A DNA stretch of 64,000 nucleotides from Triatoma infestans (lineage: Eukaryota > Arthropoda > Insecta > Hemiptera > Reduviidae): the NCBI GenBank assembly GCA_011037195.1, contig JAAEAF010004345.1, positions 43,472-107,471 on the forward strand. The letters are read 5' to 3'. The position numbers and the translations under genes are program-made. Under the pieces are notes generated by a model. It saw only the letters and a list, made by a program, of their open reading frames with translations, ran no database searches and had not been told where the DNA came from. Numbering within the stretch: position 1 is the first letter of the stretch; the number at the start of each line of letters is the position of its first letter. Positions 1 to 14,400 of this stretch are shown piece by piece.

Positions 1-2169
1 TACCGAGTAATTTTTTATCTGAAAAAAAGGGGCGATAGACCAAATATGTTTGGGAACCTTCGATGTAAATGTTTGGGTCACACAGAGCTCACTCAATTAG
101 GAATCTTTGTGAAGTACAAATATGGATATAATTTCGCTTATATATAATTTGAATAAAGACACAAACTTTATAATCGGTTACTTTTGCGCATGTTTTCATA
201 TAAACTCCAAATAATAAACTGTATTGGGGCATCCAAATTGTTGCACAACTAAAAACATTTTCTTGTGTGCTCACAGCCTGGAAACTATTTCTAGACAAGT
301 GGATACTAGATATGATTAAACAAGTGAAAAAAAAGTAGTTAAGATTGCATAGGTGATCCTTAGATTTCTTATTGAAATCATTCTATGGATTTCTGGTAAT
401 TTGAAAGTTTAAAACTGTCAAAATTTTCCCAAGTTGTATTAACTTTATAAAGAAACCTGTTGTAACATGAGAATGTATCCCGAGAAGAAAATGGACTAGC
501 AGCTTCTTTAGAGATCTTGGCCCGGCTGCGTATAGTCTAGCTTAACAACATCAATACACAAAGAGCCGGTGCTTATGTTTAATACTTGGGATTAGCCTAC
601 ACAAAGGCAATTTCTAGTCAAACCAGGAAGGCCACATAACCAAGAAAGTCCAATACAATAGATCAATAGATCCTCAGTCACTGTCTTAACATTTAACACA
701 ATGCAAGAAACGTTACTTTTCCCCCCAGAATGATCCATGGATGTGATCTTATCGCGAACGCTGAGGTTCACCTAAGTAGAACGTGAAAGATTTTTAATAT
801 GCTATAAAAATTTATATTTTAATTTTTTAGATGGTTTGTTTATCAATAATTATTATTATTAATGGTAGGCTAAAAATGAAACCAATCAAATATTAAGGTC
901 TATTTTTATAAAAATATAACATCATGTGCACATTAACAATTTATGCCACTTAAATGCAGCATGTAATTTTGTTTTCAATTTTATTTGTTACATTATAAAG
1001 CATGGCTTTTTTTTTTAAAGTAAAATATAATATCCCTTATTTAAAAAAAAAAAATAAATAAATAAAAAATAGAATTAGGGATGCGACATCTGATTAAGGT
1101 ATAGTACTACTGACATCTTAGATGGCCAGTTAATAGTATTTTATTGTTATTAGTTAGGGATATCGAGAAAAAATATTGAAATAAAACTGTCTCATCCTTA
1201 ATTAAATTTCCCCCTCCAAAAAAATATTAAAAAAAAAAAAATCTTAAGAACAGCAGACTGTAACAAATTTTTTTAAACAATTATTTTTCTTTTTGTTTTA
1301 TTGATTCACTCTAGGAGAGGGTTGGGTGGCGCATGGCACAAAATTGTAGAAATACCACGACAACAATATGAAGTAGGGGTTAATTCAAGATCGAACAACC
1401 CCAAATACAGCAAAATGAGAATATTTAACAATACATATACAGGTAGAAAATAATAAAAAGAAAGAAAAAAAGAAATAAAAAATCCAAATAGCATTTAGCA
1501 AAAATAAAAAAAATCAAAATCAAAAAGAAAGATGAATTAACCCATGGGATTTTTGTTGTTGCGTGATTATAACAAATACACCCTACTGATATATTTTTAC
1601 TTTACAATTTTCTTTTTTTGTTTAACTCATTTAGTAACTGAAAATTCATTATGTACATATCCTTAAATCATTACCAGACATGCTGCAATTAAGTTTATTA
1701 AGTTGATCGCTTTAATTTATTCATTTATTTTTTTTTTTTTTAGACTTAATGTAATGTAGAAACCAAAATACTAGTTTTTAATTATCAATTAATAAAAATT
1801 AGATAGCAAACATCGTAGTAGTAGAGTAATTAGCTTTATATAAATTTCACAACGGTTTCTGTTGTTTTCTTTTCTTTTTTTTTCAAATAACAAAAAATGT
1901 GTTTCAAATTTTTAGCAAAAAAAAATTAGAGGCATGTTAGAGATTCTTCCAATTCACTAACATTTTCACAAAAAACATGTTTTCAAATAACACAAAACTT
2001 CATTTATTTATTTATTTTTAATAAAAAAAAAAATTATTTATAAAAAGTGCAACCACTTAATTGTTTTTATTATCATATTTATTTTGCGAAAATTGGTCTC
2101 TTGTTAGTTAATTGTTTTTTTTTTTTTAAAAAAAACAAAGAAAAGTTGACCATAAACATTTTTGTTCAG
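1..2169 (+). other. Intron upstream of first visible TRIM-NHL exon
   Basis: AT-rich sequence with many A/T homopolymers. No exon, RNA gene or recognisable transposon was found on either strand. The short open frames here are low complexity or lack splice context. It is inferred to be intron because the exon at 2170 begins with an acceptor in mid-frame. Confidence 0.6.
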
Positions 2170-2416
2170 GTAGTAATAGGGTGACTGGAGTTAGTACACC
2201 ACCAGTAGAAAAGACTACACCAAAAGAAGAAGATGAAGATGAGACAAGCTCTGAAGAGGAAACTAGTTCTGAAGAGAGTAGTTCTGAGGAAGAAGCGCCA
2301 GTACCGGTAACTACAAAACCACCAGAAATGGCTAAAACTGATATTGGTCCATTATTGGCTAGAAGTGCTCAGGCAAGAAGGACAAGCACTGATGAAACTT
2401 ATTTATCACCGACAAG
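2170..2416 (+). CDS. TRIM-NHL exon: acidic/serine-rich linker
   Basis: This is the first visible exon. The acceptor is TTGTTCAG before 2170 and the donor GTTAGT follows 2416 (phase 2). It encodes a linker with runs of Ser and Glu ([17 protein letters not shown]) and then [19 protein letters not shown]. Low-complexity acidic linkers are usual between B-box/coiled-coil and NHL domains. A second possible acceptor AG lies 4 bp downstream, so the exact exon start is uncertain. Confidence 0.75.
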
Positions 2417-5400
2417 GTTAGTGTAATTTTACATATATTTTATATACAATGTTGTTATATTTTTTTTGTTTACAATCGTACATTCTAATTATTTGTTGAG
2501 GGGAAATTCTAATCAGGAAATTCCATTATCCGCTACATGTTTTACCTTGTGGTTCTTTGGGTTAGTGCGCTTCATCCGGTATCTCTAAGTGGGTTTGTGT
2601 GATGACTAGTTATGGAGTTTGAAGAAAATCATGCGAGCTTTCGAGTTCGGAAAATGCACACACAAAACGTCAAAACCGCATTTCCGGTAGACGACTGATT
2701 TTGTTCCACATAAGCTATTTCTCTCTCTCTCTCAAAAAAAAAATAATAATAATAATAATAATAATTCAATAAACTGGTACTTTCGGCCGAAGGATTTTAA
2801 TTGAAATCTTCGTGGTTGTACCACTAGTGAGACAAAAAGGGAATTCGGGGAAAAGAAAAAAGGAAATGATGTGTTTGGACTTACAGTGTTAACAACAAAA
2901 CACATCTACACAAAATATAGATTCTTTTCTGTCTGTTTAGTTGGAATAAAAAATAAAAACTAAATGCCCATGATCTTGAAGTTTAATTGTGGAACCACTA
3001 GGCTACAAACGCTAACCTTTCAACTAATACAGCTTTCATTAAAATGTCCATCTTTTACCAAATTATTGATTTTGGATGTATTTGATTATTGTTTAGATCT
3101 CGCTACAACGATAGTACATATCGGCCAACTTATGGACGTGAAACAAATCCATCCAGGATCAGTGATGATACTCCTTCTTCACCGACGACAGCACCTTGGA
3201 GGACCAGAACTTCGGCAGCATCGGCAGCACCATCAACGCAGGATGATGATACAACATCATCGAGGTATTCCATGTGCCAAGTCATTTAAAATTTCTGCTA
3301 AAAACTTTTAAGGTATTGTATTTTCCAGAAACATTACATCACAGTAAAATAGGTATATGTTATTGATTTTTTTTTTTTTAATATTTGTATTCTGCAGCAA
3401 TGATGAAGAAACTGTTAAACGGTTACATCAAAGAGGAACATTTTTATCATTGTATACTATTTTTTTTTTTTTAGTCATTATGGAAGGAACACTACTGAAA
3501 CAACTTGGTGAATAAAAATGCGTTAAATTAAATTACATTTTATGTCATTGTGCAACAGTCTTTTAATATGCTACGCTTCTAATTAATTAAATTAATTAAC
3601 ATATGTAATGACCAGTCACATCACTCGGTGTGTAATTATCTCGAAAACAAGCAAAACTTTCCAATTTAAACAATGCCTCATCAAAACTATATCAAAGCAA
3701 AAAATAATGTCTGGAAAATATAAACTTATATTTCATGAAGAGTGTTTTGTTGTAAATATTAGATATATTTATATATTTTTTTTATATATCAAATCATATT
3801 TGACAAAGAAAGTTTACAATATGTTTTTTAGCCGATATGGTCCAGGTGGGTTTACATCACGTTTCTTAAACAAAAGTAAAAGTACAGCAGCTGTATCTCC
3901 TGAAGAGGAAGATCCTGGTTCATCAAGAAGATTTGGTACAAGTACAACAAATACAAGTAGTTCTTCTAGTTCAGCTCAAAGTCCAAGGTCCAGATACTCT
4001 GCGTTGAAGGTAGTTACATTGACCCTTTTACGTTGTCAATAGTTTATACATGTATATACCTATTCCTTTTCCTATCTTTCACCGAATGACATATCGTTTT
4101 TTTCATTTCACCATGTCCAATTCATATACATGACACCCAATTCATCAGACGGATATTTTTTATCGCAGTACTTTCATCACTTTAAAGATTTATTTATTAT
4201 TATTAAGCCTACAAGCACTTGTGGGTTTTATTTTCTTTTACAATTGTAAGAGGAAGCATCACGTTAGATTTTCAAGTTTTTATGGGGAATAACAACTTAA
4301 GGTCCCGGAATGTTTTCAGATGCTTGTAGTCACAGTGTGGTTGTTTTTGTGAAGTGTCTTCACTAATGGAGCGCAACTAAACTAAATATTTCATAATTTT
4401 TCTCTAATATAGTACTATAAGAATTACTGCATTTTGGGCATCTATTACACATACTTGAAAAACCATTACTTTTTCTTTGAAATATTTTTCCGAAAATCCT
4501 GAGAAAGCAGTCATGTTAGATAACCCCCTAAAGGGTCATTTCAATTTACTATTTCGTTTCCATCATCAGTAAACGATTAAATACAATCATCAAACCTTTA
4601 ATAAGCTTTGGAAGTTCGAAGAAAATTTGCTAGCAACAATTGTAATATTTGAAATAATAAGAATTTTAATTTAATAAATCAAACATATGCTGGATAAGAT
4701 CTGGGTATTTTATCCGTCGTAGCATGCATATTCATTTGGTTCCTGACCAGTTTCGGATGTTCATCCATCGTCAGAGCAAATTCACCAAGTTCGTGTAGAG
4801 AGTTCACTTCAAAATAATGTTTCTGTTACACCCACACTAGTTGGATTCCACCAAGTCAAAACCAACAAGTGTTGTCGAAACAAAAGTGTGAGTGTAACAG
4901 AAACATTACGTTGAAGTGAACTAGATCGTTTCACGAACTAGAAAGTGAAGTAGAGAGATTCACGAACTTGGTGAATTTGCTCTAATGATGGATGAAAATG
5001 CGAAACTGGTCAGGAACCAAATGAATATGCATACTACGACTGATAAAATACCAGATATAATTTTTATTATTCTCTTTCAAGAGGAAGTATTGCATTTGTT
5101 TCGGAATTTCAATAATTGTGTTTTTTACCAGAAATATTTCCCTACAATGAAAAACATTGTCTAAAATATTCACTTGACTTTGTCTTTGACAGAAAACTTT
5201 TGTCAAGTCTTGTTGAGAAACAAAAATCGTTTAGCAAATTGAACTTTATTTTTCGTTTTTGAGTTATATTGACAACACATACACATACATGCATTAGTCA
5301 CTCACGAGCACACAAAAAATCAAATACTTGAAAATATATTTGGAACTAAGAAACCACAGAAATAATCTCATTTCCCGTTCGAATAAAAACTGGAATATCT

Positions 5401-8400
5401 GATCCAAATGCAAAAATTTTCAGGACAGCAATTCTCTCTCTATAGTAAGAGAAAGTGTACATATCTATGTGCTGATTTCAGTTAATATTATATCATAAAA
5501 TATTGAGGAGCGTTTTAAAAATGTAAATTATGATTTTAGACAGTGATATATAACTTTGATGAAATGATGTGTAGTGCATTGGAAGTCATAGAATTTCATT
5601 TAATAAAACAACTTGGCAACGTTTATATTTTATTGATAAAAAATAGCCTACTTTTGAAAAACTGTGTCTTTTTTTTGTTGTTGTATTATTTTATTTCTTC
5701 TCAGTGTAGATTCATTATTAATAGATAAATATAAGAGGCAGTTTTTAGTGAATTAACTTCAGATTCCTTCTTAATATGAAAACCTAGTTTTTAAAGTAAT
5801 TATTGTTTGGCATGCCAAAACAAAAAAATTATTGTTGTATACAGGCTGACCGTTTACAGGATCGTAAATCAAGATTAGCTAGATCAAAATCCACACATAA
5901 TCTTGGGGATGATGATGACGAAGAAGATGTTATTGCTGCAAATTCACCAGCAGCGTATCTTGCCAATCGTTATGGAAGTGATCTTTCTAGGAGCAGATCA
6001 TCGCATGCCATCAAATCTAGGGAACCTAGTCCTGACAGGCCGGTTAGCTCAGGTTGGTTAGATTTCTATTTATATACGAAGCTATTACCTTTTTGATAAC
6101 TTCATGGTTATCTTAATCCACAAAATCTTTGCTTACTCTGCATTAAACAGGGACAGGAACCCTAGGAAGTAGTAGCAGCACGTCTGGTGTTGGTGAGAAA
6201 GATGGTGCAGCGCTTAGCTCGTGGGCAAGATATTTGAAAAATAAATATGGTGCCAGAGGTAAGGAAAGTGGGGCGGGAGTATCAAACTCAAGGCGATTGT
6301 CCCTTGGTTTGCCACTCAGAGCTGATAATTCTGATGACGATCAAAAAAACTCGCCCGCCTCCCCCACTTCACCCACTCAACACCCTCTACATCAAGGTAA
6401 GTTAACTGGGGTTTTCACCATATATCTTTTATATCTAAAGAACAAACTTACAGAAACATATTTTCTGTAAAAACTTTTACTTACTCCAATGTTTTGGCTA
6501 GGTTTCGCAGTAGGCTCCAGTACTAGAGGACAGTATGCAGCGAAACGTAGACAGGTGTTCAGTGTGGGGAGTAGGGGGAGTGAACCAGGAAGTTTTACTT
6601 GGCCTCGTGGTGTTGCTACAGGTCCTGAAAATTCAATTGTTGTGGCTGATTCATCAAATCATAGAGTTCAAGTGAGTACATTATTTTTGATTATGTTGAT
6701 GGGTCCGCAATGCTGGATAACATCTGGTATTTTATCCGTGGTAGCAGCATGCATATTTATAGTGTTCCTGACCGTTTTCGGATTTTCATCCATCGTCAGA
6801 GCAAATTCACCAAGTTCGTGTAGAGAGCTCACTTCAACTTAATGTTTCTGTTACACTCACACTTCACACACAACTTTCTACACGAACTTGGTGAATTTGC
6901 TCTGACGATGGATGAAAAACCGAAACCGATCAGGAACACTATAAATATGCATGCTACGACGGATCAAATACCAGACATTATTTTTCCTTTCAAATTTAAG
7001 TTTCTTTAATTAACTCATCAAAGTTTTTATAAATTAGCTTAAAAAAATTTTATAAAATATAATTAAAATCACAGGTTACATAAGAATGGTTATATGAAAT
7101 CAGTTTTACTAACTTTTTCTAGGAAATTATCATTTTTTTTTAATCTTTGTTATTTAATCTAAATTGTTCGTTATTACAAAGTATGCAACCGAAATGGGTG
7201 TAAAAAAAAATTAAATTGATGTTTATAAAATGTTTTTCAGTGGCCTAATAACAGGCACTGTTAACCATTAATATTGTCTGATGGGTATATACTGAAACTA
7301 CATATTTTGTTCATGAATATAACCGATAAAACTTAATTGTTTTAATTTGGGTTTCTTAGATAAAAAGTATTCGTAAGAAGATTAACATTTTGGCCAAACA
7401 TTAATCATAAATTATTATCAATATAAATATGTATAATTTAAAAAATTGTAAACACTTTATTCTCCAGAGATTTAGCTGATAACTTGTAATCCTTATATAG
7501 AAATATTTTATCTTTTAATGTTGAAGAAAATTATGCGGACGATCTGAAAATCTAATACAGCTTCATCCATATTATACTGGCAACAATATATATATTAGAA
7601 TCAATTCTAAAAGAACTGGCTTTCTCTTATTATTTGAAAATTAAGAAGAGAATTTTTATCAGCCTGAGCGTTTAAGAGCGGGGTTTTATTTGTTGTTTTA
7701 TACTTTATTTGCTTCTTTACCGTTGTTATTGGGGATTTTTTATATTAGAAGGACTTCTTGTAGAGTGTTTTATTTTTTGGTTGAGGTTGATTGTAATTTT
7801 TATTTGTATGTTTCTTTAATTTTGGCTTTTTTGGTTAAGATGCCTATGATTTTTGTTCATTTTTGACTTCCTAAGGCTCATGTAGGGGCTCCTATTGCTG
7901 GTTCTATGATCTTAGCGGGGGTATTATTAAAGTTGGGTGGTTATGGTCTTTTACGTGTCTCTTGTTTTATTTATGAATATATATATATTTGGGGATATGT
8001 ATTGATTGGTCTTAGATTGTATGGTACTTTTTTGGTTGGATTTTTATGTTTATATCAGATTGATATGAAGTCTTTGATTGCTTATTCTTCTGTAGCTCAT
8101 ATAGGTTTGGTTTTGGGTGATATATTTTCTTTTAATTATTGAGGTTTATGGGGTTCATTGATTTTAATGATTGGCCATGGTTTGTGTAAATAAATACATT
8201 GATTAAGATGTAAAATTGAACGATTTTACCGGTTAATTATGTAAAAATTAAATGTTTTATTACTTTCTCTTATTTTACTTTGTAAAAGGGCTTTAAAAAT
8301 AAGATAAAGATACTAGTTTTTTTTTTTTTATGGAATTAAGAAATTATCTTGCTTTTATGCTCTTTAATTTGTTTTCCTTTTACTGTAGTTTTATTTTGTG

Positions 8401-11400
8401 CCCTTCTTTACATAAGGATTTGTAACTATTTTTTTTATATTTACGGTAGATGGAGCTCAATTGTACCAACTCGTGTAATACTTTTTTTTTGCTATAAAAC
8501 AAATAACAATTTTGAACTAGAACTTTTGGCATCCTTGATATTTTTAAATGTAGTTGTTTGTGCAGTCCAGTTTGTAAAAATTGAGAAGGATATGATTCCT
8601 ATTGAGAATTTAGATTTAGTGTGATGTTGTCATAGAGTGAAGAACTGGGCATTTACATATATGCAAGTATTGCCATTCATTGAGTAATGAGGAAAACACT
8701 TTTTTATGTAATTTGTTACATGTTTTGTATAAATTGGTAGTTTTCAACTTCAAATTTAATATAAAATTTAAAGCCTCCATATTAAACAGCTTGCTTATCG
8801 CCTCTAAATATATTTTATAATAATAATAATAATCCAGTCACTTATAAAAATGTTACTTACAAGATATTCTTTGAATTTGTGGTAAATGATTTCATTTTGG
8901 ATAGATTAGCGTGCTGTGTTTTGAGCAGGTCACTTTAATTGAGCAGCCCCATTGGTTGATTTATTTGTTTGTGTGGCTTTTTTTTTTTGTTGAAGCTGAT
9001 GTATAGGCTCCAAATATTTCTTGCAGACTCTTTGTGTTGTGGGTGAATAATGAGATCTCCGTTTTAAAAGAGTTGTATTGTTAGAAAGGGATAACCATTG
9101 GGACATCCAAATCCGTGAACAAAATAATTGACGGTTCCTTCTTCAAGGGTTTATGAAAACTGAAAATCTATCTTTATTTTAATATCACAAGTAACATGTA
9201 GTAATTTGTATGAATTGATGTTTTATATTTAATATAACTTAGAAATTATTCTTATTAAGAAATTAATATATATACATTTTATCATATTTATTAGGTGTTT
9301 GACTCAAATGGAATATTCCAAAAAGAATTTGGCAGTTATGGAAATGGTGAAGGAGAATTTGATTGTTTGGCTGGTGTTGCTGTAAACAGAATTGGTCAAT
9401 TTATAATTGCTGATCGTTACAATCACAGAATTCAAGTAAGATTTATTGAAAGAAATTTATAGAAAGGAATTTCTATTGCCTTTAACAAGGTTTAAAAGAT
9501 TATATTTACTCTAAGTGCTTTGTGTAAAACAGTGAAAATTTGCTCCTTTTTTTTTTTTGCGCCATTCAGGTGATGGACCCATCAGGAAGATTTCTAAGAG
9601 CTTTTGGTTCCCAAGGAACGGCAGATGGAAAGTTTAATTATCCGTGGGGTGTAACCACCGATGCACTGGGATTCATTTACGTCTGTGACAAAGAAAACCA
9701 CAGAGTACAGGTAAAAAATATTAATGATATATTTCTTGAAGACCCTCTATTTTTTTTTTTTTTTATACCGAATCCATCAGTTTCTTTTCTTCATCATCAT
9801 TTTGTATTTTTCATTTAGGTTTTCCAATCCGACGGAACATTTGTTGGAAAATTCGGTTGCCATGGTTCAAAGATTGGTCAACTTGATCATCCGCATTATA
9901 TTGCTGTATCGAATACAAATCGTGTGATTGTCTCTGATTCAAATAATCATCGTGTACAAATATTTGATGTTAATGGTCGTTTGCTGTCCTCATTTGGTCA
10001 GGAAGGTTCTGAAGAAGGACAATTCAAATTTCCAAGGTCAGTTGAGTCATTTATTTAAATTAATAAATAAAGCATGAAATATATATTTTTTTTACGCTTA
10101 TTTTAGTTTTTAGTATATTAATTAGTTTTAAATGAGCCTTTTTTTTTATGTAGATAGCTTTCCAGTAGCTTTTTGATTATAACTTTGCTGTTTTGAAATT
10201 TACCTTTTTTAATACCAATTTCCGTTATTGGAAATAAAAATTTAATATGATTACTTAAATATTCTAATCAAATGTAGTATAAAGTTAGTAATTTCCTCAA
10301 ATGTTACTGGTCAGATGATGCTTCTTATCATGTGCTATACCCAGCTCTATGAATTGCAATGATATAATATAAAAAATTTATAATCTGATGATCAGAACTG
10401 TATATTTTGGAGAAATTCTATGGAATTGAATTTAATCTAGCTAATGCTGGCAGCTAATATATCTTAAAATATATACCATTAAGTCACATTATAAAATTAA
10501 AAAGCAAAAATTTTGTTTCGCTTAAGTAGAATATTTAGAATTTAGTTAACTTTTTTTTAGAAAATAAACTTATTTAATAAAAAATTTCTATGTTTGGCTT
10601 TATATTTTCATTACTTTAATCCTTTTCTCAAAAATTTCTTCAAATGTAACTAAATATTCAAGTGTACTGCAATTCATTTTTGCTAAAACTGCTTCAAAAT
10701 ATTCGGAAAAATATTTAAGGGTATTATTTTGTAACTTGTATGTTTACTTTTTGAAATTAGCAATCAATTAATTAAACATTTTCTCGTGAATAGATCATAG
10801 ATTCATTTTTCATATGCAGAAATTTAATAAAAAAAAAAAACCGTTTGTCAAACTTCTTCAAATTATTCATGGCAGTACTCATAATTAGAACTATAATCAG
10901 TCCAGCGACTTCTTGTTTGCTACCATCGAACCTATAGTAATGGAATTTTTAATTGCATTTATACGGTCAAAACATTAGGGGCTTACTCCCCTAAATATTC
11001 ACTATATATCTTCCTTTCCATAACCAATATAATCTTCTCGTTCCATAGCGCCTTAGCAGATCGTAGTTGAACCAAAAATTTGTAAAGACCTCTTTTTACT
11101 TGTTAAGAGAGAGCAGTCAAGAAATGTACAGCTTCATTTTGATTTTTCTCCAAAATACTGTATTTGAGTTAGACGTATGACTTCACTTATAGACGGATTT
11201 GTAACGTAGCTTAATCCATTGTGACTTTCAAGTTTTATTGAGACTCCCTTATGTCTTTTACCCTCAAACGAGAGCAGTCTTAAGTGTTGCTCAGATATTG
11301 AAAAATGGTTATTCAGATCGAACCCAAATTGTCATTTTCATCAAAATAGTACTCTCCGAAAGACACATAAAATATTCTCTTTTCTCTTTATTTATACTTC

Positions 11401-14400
11401 GTAATTTTTAATAAATTTGTATTATGTAAATTAGTGCAAACATTTCTCGTTTCCAACTATAGCAATTAATATTCCGTGATACGATTTAAAAAAAAAATCT
11501 TATTCAATAAAAGTTGTTCAAAGTTTTCACGAATTTTAGGATGATCCTTGTATTTACATTTTTTAAGCCAGATTTTCTGTATGTGCTTAAAATAAATATA
11601 TGATCAAGAAATGTGAACATTTTAAATAATTGCAACATTTAGTCAATGAGAATAACAAGATGAAGTGGTGAGCTTGTATTTTTTTCCCCCTTTAACCACG
11701 CTTTTATTGGCATTATTATAATTTTTGCACATGGAACAGTATTTCCAAATTTTGACTGATATAATTTAAGGATTTTTGCTTCAAAATTTAATTGTATTTG
11801 GGAAATATATGACAATGAAGGAAGTTTATGTTTTCATATTTTTTGCCATTAGAAACAAAAGGTATCTTTTATTTATGTTCTGTTCTATGTAATGGTTCAA
11901 GGGTTCTTGTGTTTTCATTAGGCTTTGATTTCCAAGTTTGTTTGTTTTTTAAATTAGTCTTAATAAATTTTGTATTTGTGATAGTTAAAAAAATTATTAA
12001 TGATGCTCTGAGCATTTACCGTTTGTTGGTAAATGATTTAAACGGAAAATCAAGTAAGATTTGATAAGAAAAAGCTTAAAAGGAAACATGAAAGCCCAGA
12101 AGTCATTAGTTTTAGATTAAGTTCTTAGTATAGTATTATAAGTCTTTTAAAAAAAAAAAACTGTTAAAAATTATAATAAATCCATCAAGAAATACTATAA
12201 TTATATTTCATCTTCATAACAAGTAACCCTGCGAGAGAAAAGTAAGACAAAAAAAATACCTCTTATTTTTCTGAGATCAGTTGTGAAAGAGGACGAACCG
12301 TATATGGCAGAAGTTTATCTGGTCCTGCAACCTTACCATCAACATCTTCACTACCATCTTCATCTTCATCACCGTCCCCGCGGACATCACCACAACCACC
12401 ACCACCACCACCGCCTCCAGTCATTCAAAGATCAATCTCACTAACTACACCACCCACAAGAATAGCTTCGGGTCCGGTGCTATCATCTACCCGGCCAACA
12501 TTCACTAGATCATTGTCGCTCGACAGTTCTCCAACTATTGCTGCTGCTACTACCACTTTTCCTCTGCCATATCGTCATGATTCGCATACAAGCATAAGGG
12601 GACAATCATTGGCGACACATTCCAGCCCGTTTGTAAGTCGCGCACGTCAATCTTTACCGAAATTGAGAGAGAGAGAAATAAATTTTTGCAACCTTTATTA
12701 TACCCAATTTTTCACAACCTTCTCGCTTCACTACTCCTTCAGTATGGATTTTGTTTTGTTTTTTGTTGTTTTTTTTTTGTAATAAAAAAATAAATATATA
12801 AATGGTTAATTTAATCGGATCCCGATTTAAATCTTTGTTGCCTCTTTTGTTCCACAACAACTGAACAGTACATAATGGATGCAGTTAATTTTGGTTATGT
12901 AAATAATAGCATTCGAGTGATGTGTTATTATAGTTGTTTATTTTTATTTATTTATTTTTTTTTTATAAGCTTTGTCCACTTTTTTGCTGCTTCCTCCAAA
13001 TTGCCATTTTTAAATTTACAAATATTTCATCCCATGCATTTTTTATTTTTTTTTATGTTGGAATTTGTTTAACTTGTAAATATATTTATATTTATATTTT
13101 TTAATATTTAACTTGCATATTTACTAAAATATTTAAAAAAAATATTCCTCGCATAGTTGCTGATTTTAGAGGAATATTTCAGTTGTAACAGATTTTTGAC
13201 TTAGCAATTTAGATTCTTCTTTATAAGTTCGATTGGCTAGGTATATATATATTATTTTTGGACATTTCCACCTTATGAAGTTATATCATTTTTTTTACAT
13301 TATATAAAAGAACAGTTGTAAATACTTTTGTATAGTTAGAGGTTTATAAGTATCGTGCTCCATTATTAATCCTCATTTCAGAATTATTACTACACATTTT
13401 TTTTATTGATTCAAAAATTATTCAATAAAAACTAAAAGGAATTAAAAAATATAAATGATTAAATGAAGGAACTCAGTAATCAAAGGCATTAATTTCAATA
13501 ACTAGTTTAAACCAAATTAAATAATTTTCATTTAAAAAAAAAAAAAACTAAATAAATTTCAATGATACAAATCAAATTGTTGAGTAGTTGGTTGGATCCG
13601 CAGGGGGGAGCAAAATCTGAGGGTGCCTCCTTTTTTTTTCTGTCAGCCTTCCCTACATAAAATCAGTTTCCTTTCGAAAAAAAAATGTTATTAATAAAAG
13701 TGTTAGTCTAGGCATAATTGTTGTGTGACGGAAATTTTGCCAGTGAAAAACTGGCAAACTTTATCAACACTTCCTCCATATTTATTACTTCTTGTTATGA
13801 AGATTCCAGAATCATTTTCAATGGCTCCTTTGTTTCCCGCAAACCTGTTCCACTAATGTACATTTTGATAATTGACATATCCTTCGCACATGTTTCCTTA
13901 GAGACTCTTTAATGTGAAAAGAGCCCGCACATTGAAGTAAGATGTGTTCCACTGGCTCCTCTGAATCTCGTTGATATTAAAACCGATATACCGCATATAT
14001 GATTCCGTAATTAAGGAATGTCTTGTCTAGTAGGCGCTGTGCTGCGAATGTCTGTAAGGAAATTTCAGTCAGAATCAGAAGCGCATCACTTTACTGATTA
14101 TTATTTATCGCAGTTTTTTGCGATTTGCTTTCATCTTTGTATTGTTACAACCTCTGTATGGGTCTTTCACTTTTGTTTAAAACATTTTTCTCATTAAATT
14201 TTAAAGAAATCTCTCTGCTGTACCCACAGGCATTTAATGTAACTTCTAAGAATCTACGGTTCTTCCATCAGTATCTCATTAAGGAGTATAGAAATTCTAA
14301 GTTTGAAGAAAATCTGTACGGATATCCTTGCCTCTCGTAGCAAGAATACACTTAACATTTCACATATTACATACAAGAATTGAAGACCTTTAATATTACA

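Noticed and set aside
2181..2426. Treating the first visible exon as a gene start
   Set aside because: The open frame begins at a non-ATG codon just inside a splice acceptor. Homology and phase show that it is an internal exon.
3398..3445. Possible small exon (after TTCTGCAG) between TRIM-NHL exons at 3264 and 3832
   Set aside because: The only GT sites give phase 0 or poor donors, while the flanking exons need phase 2. The two neighbours join perfectly without it.
8349..8624. 91-codon open frame after the nad4 insertion
   Set aside because: Hydrophobic, low-complexity translation of T-rich intron with no domain, splice context or codon character.
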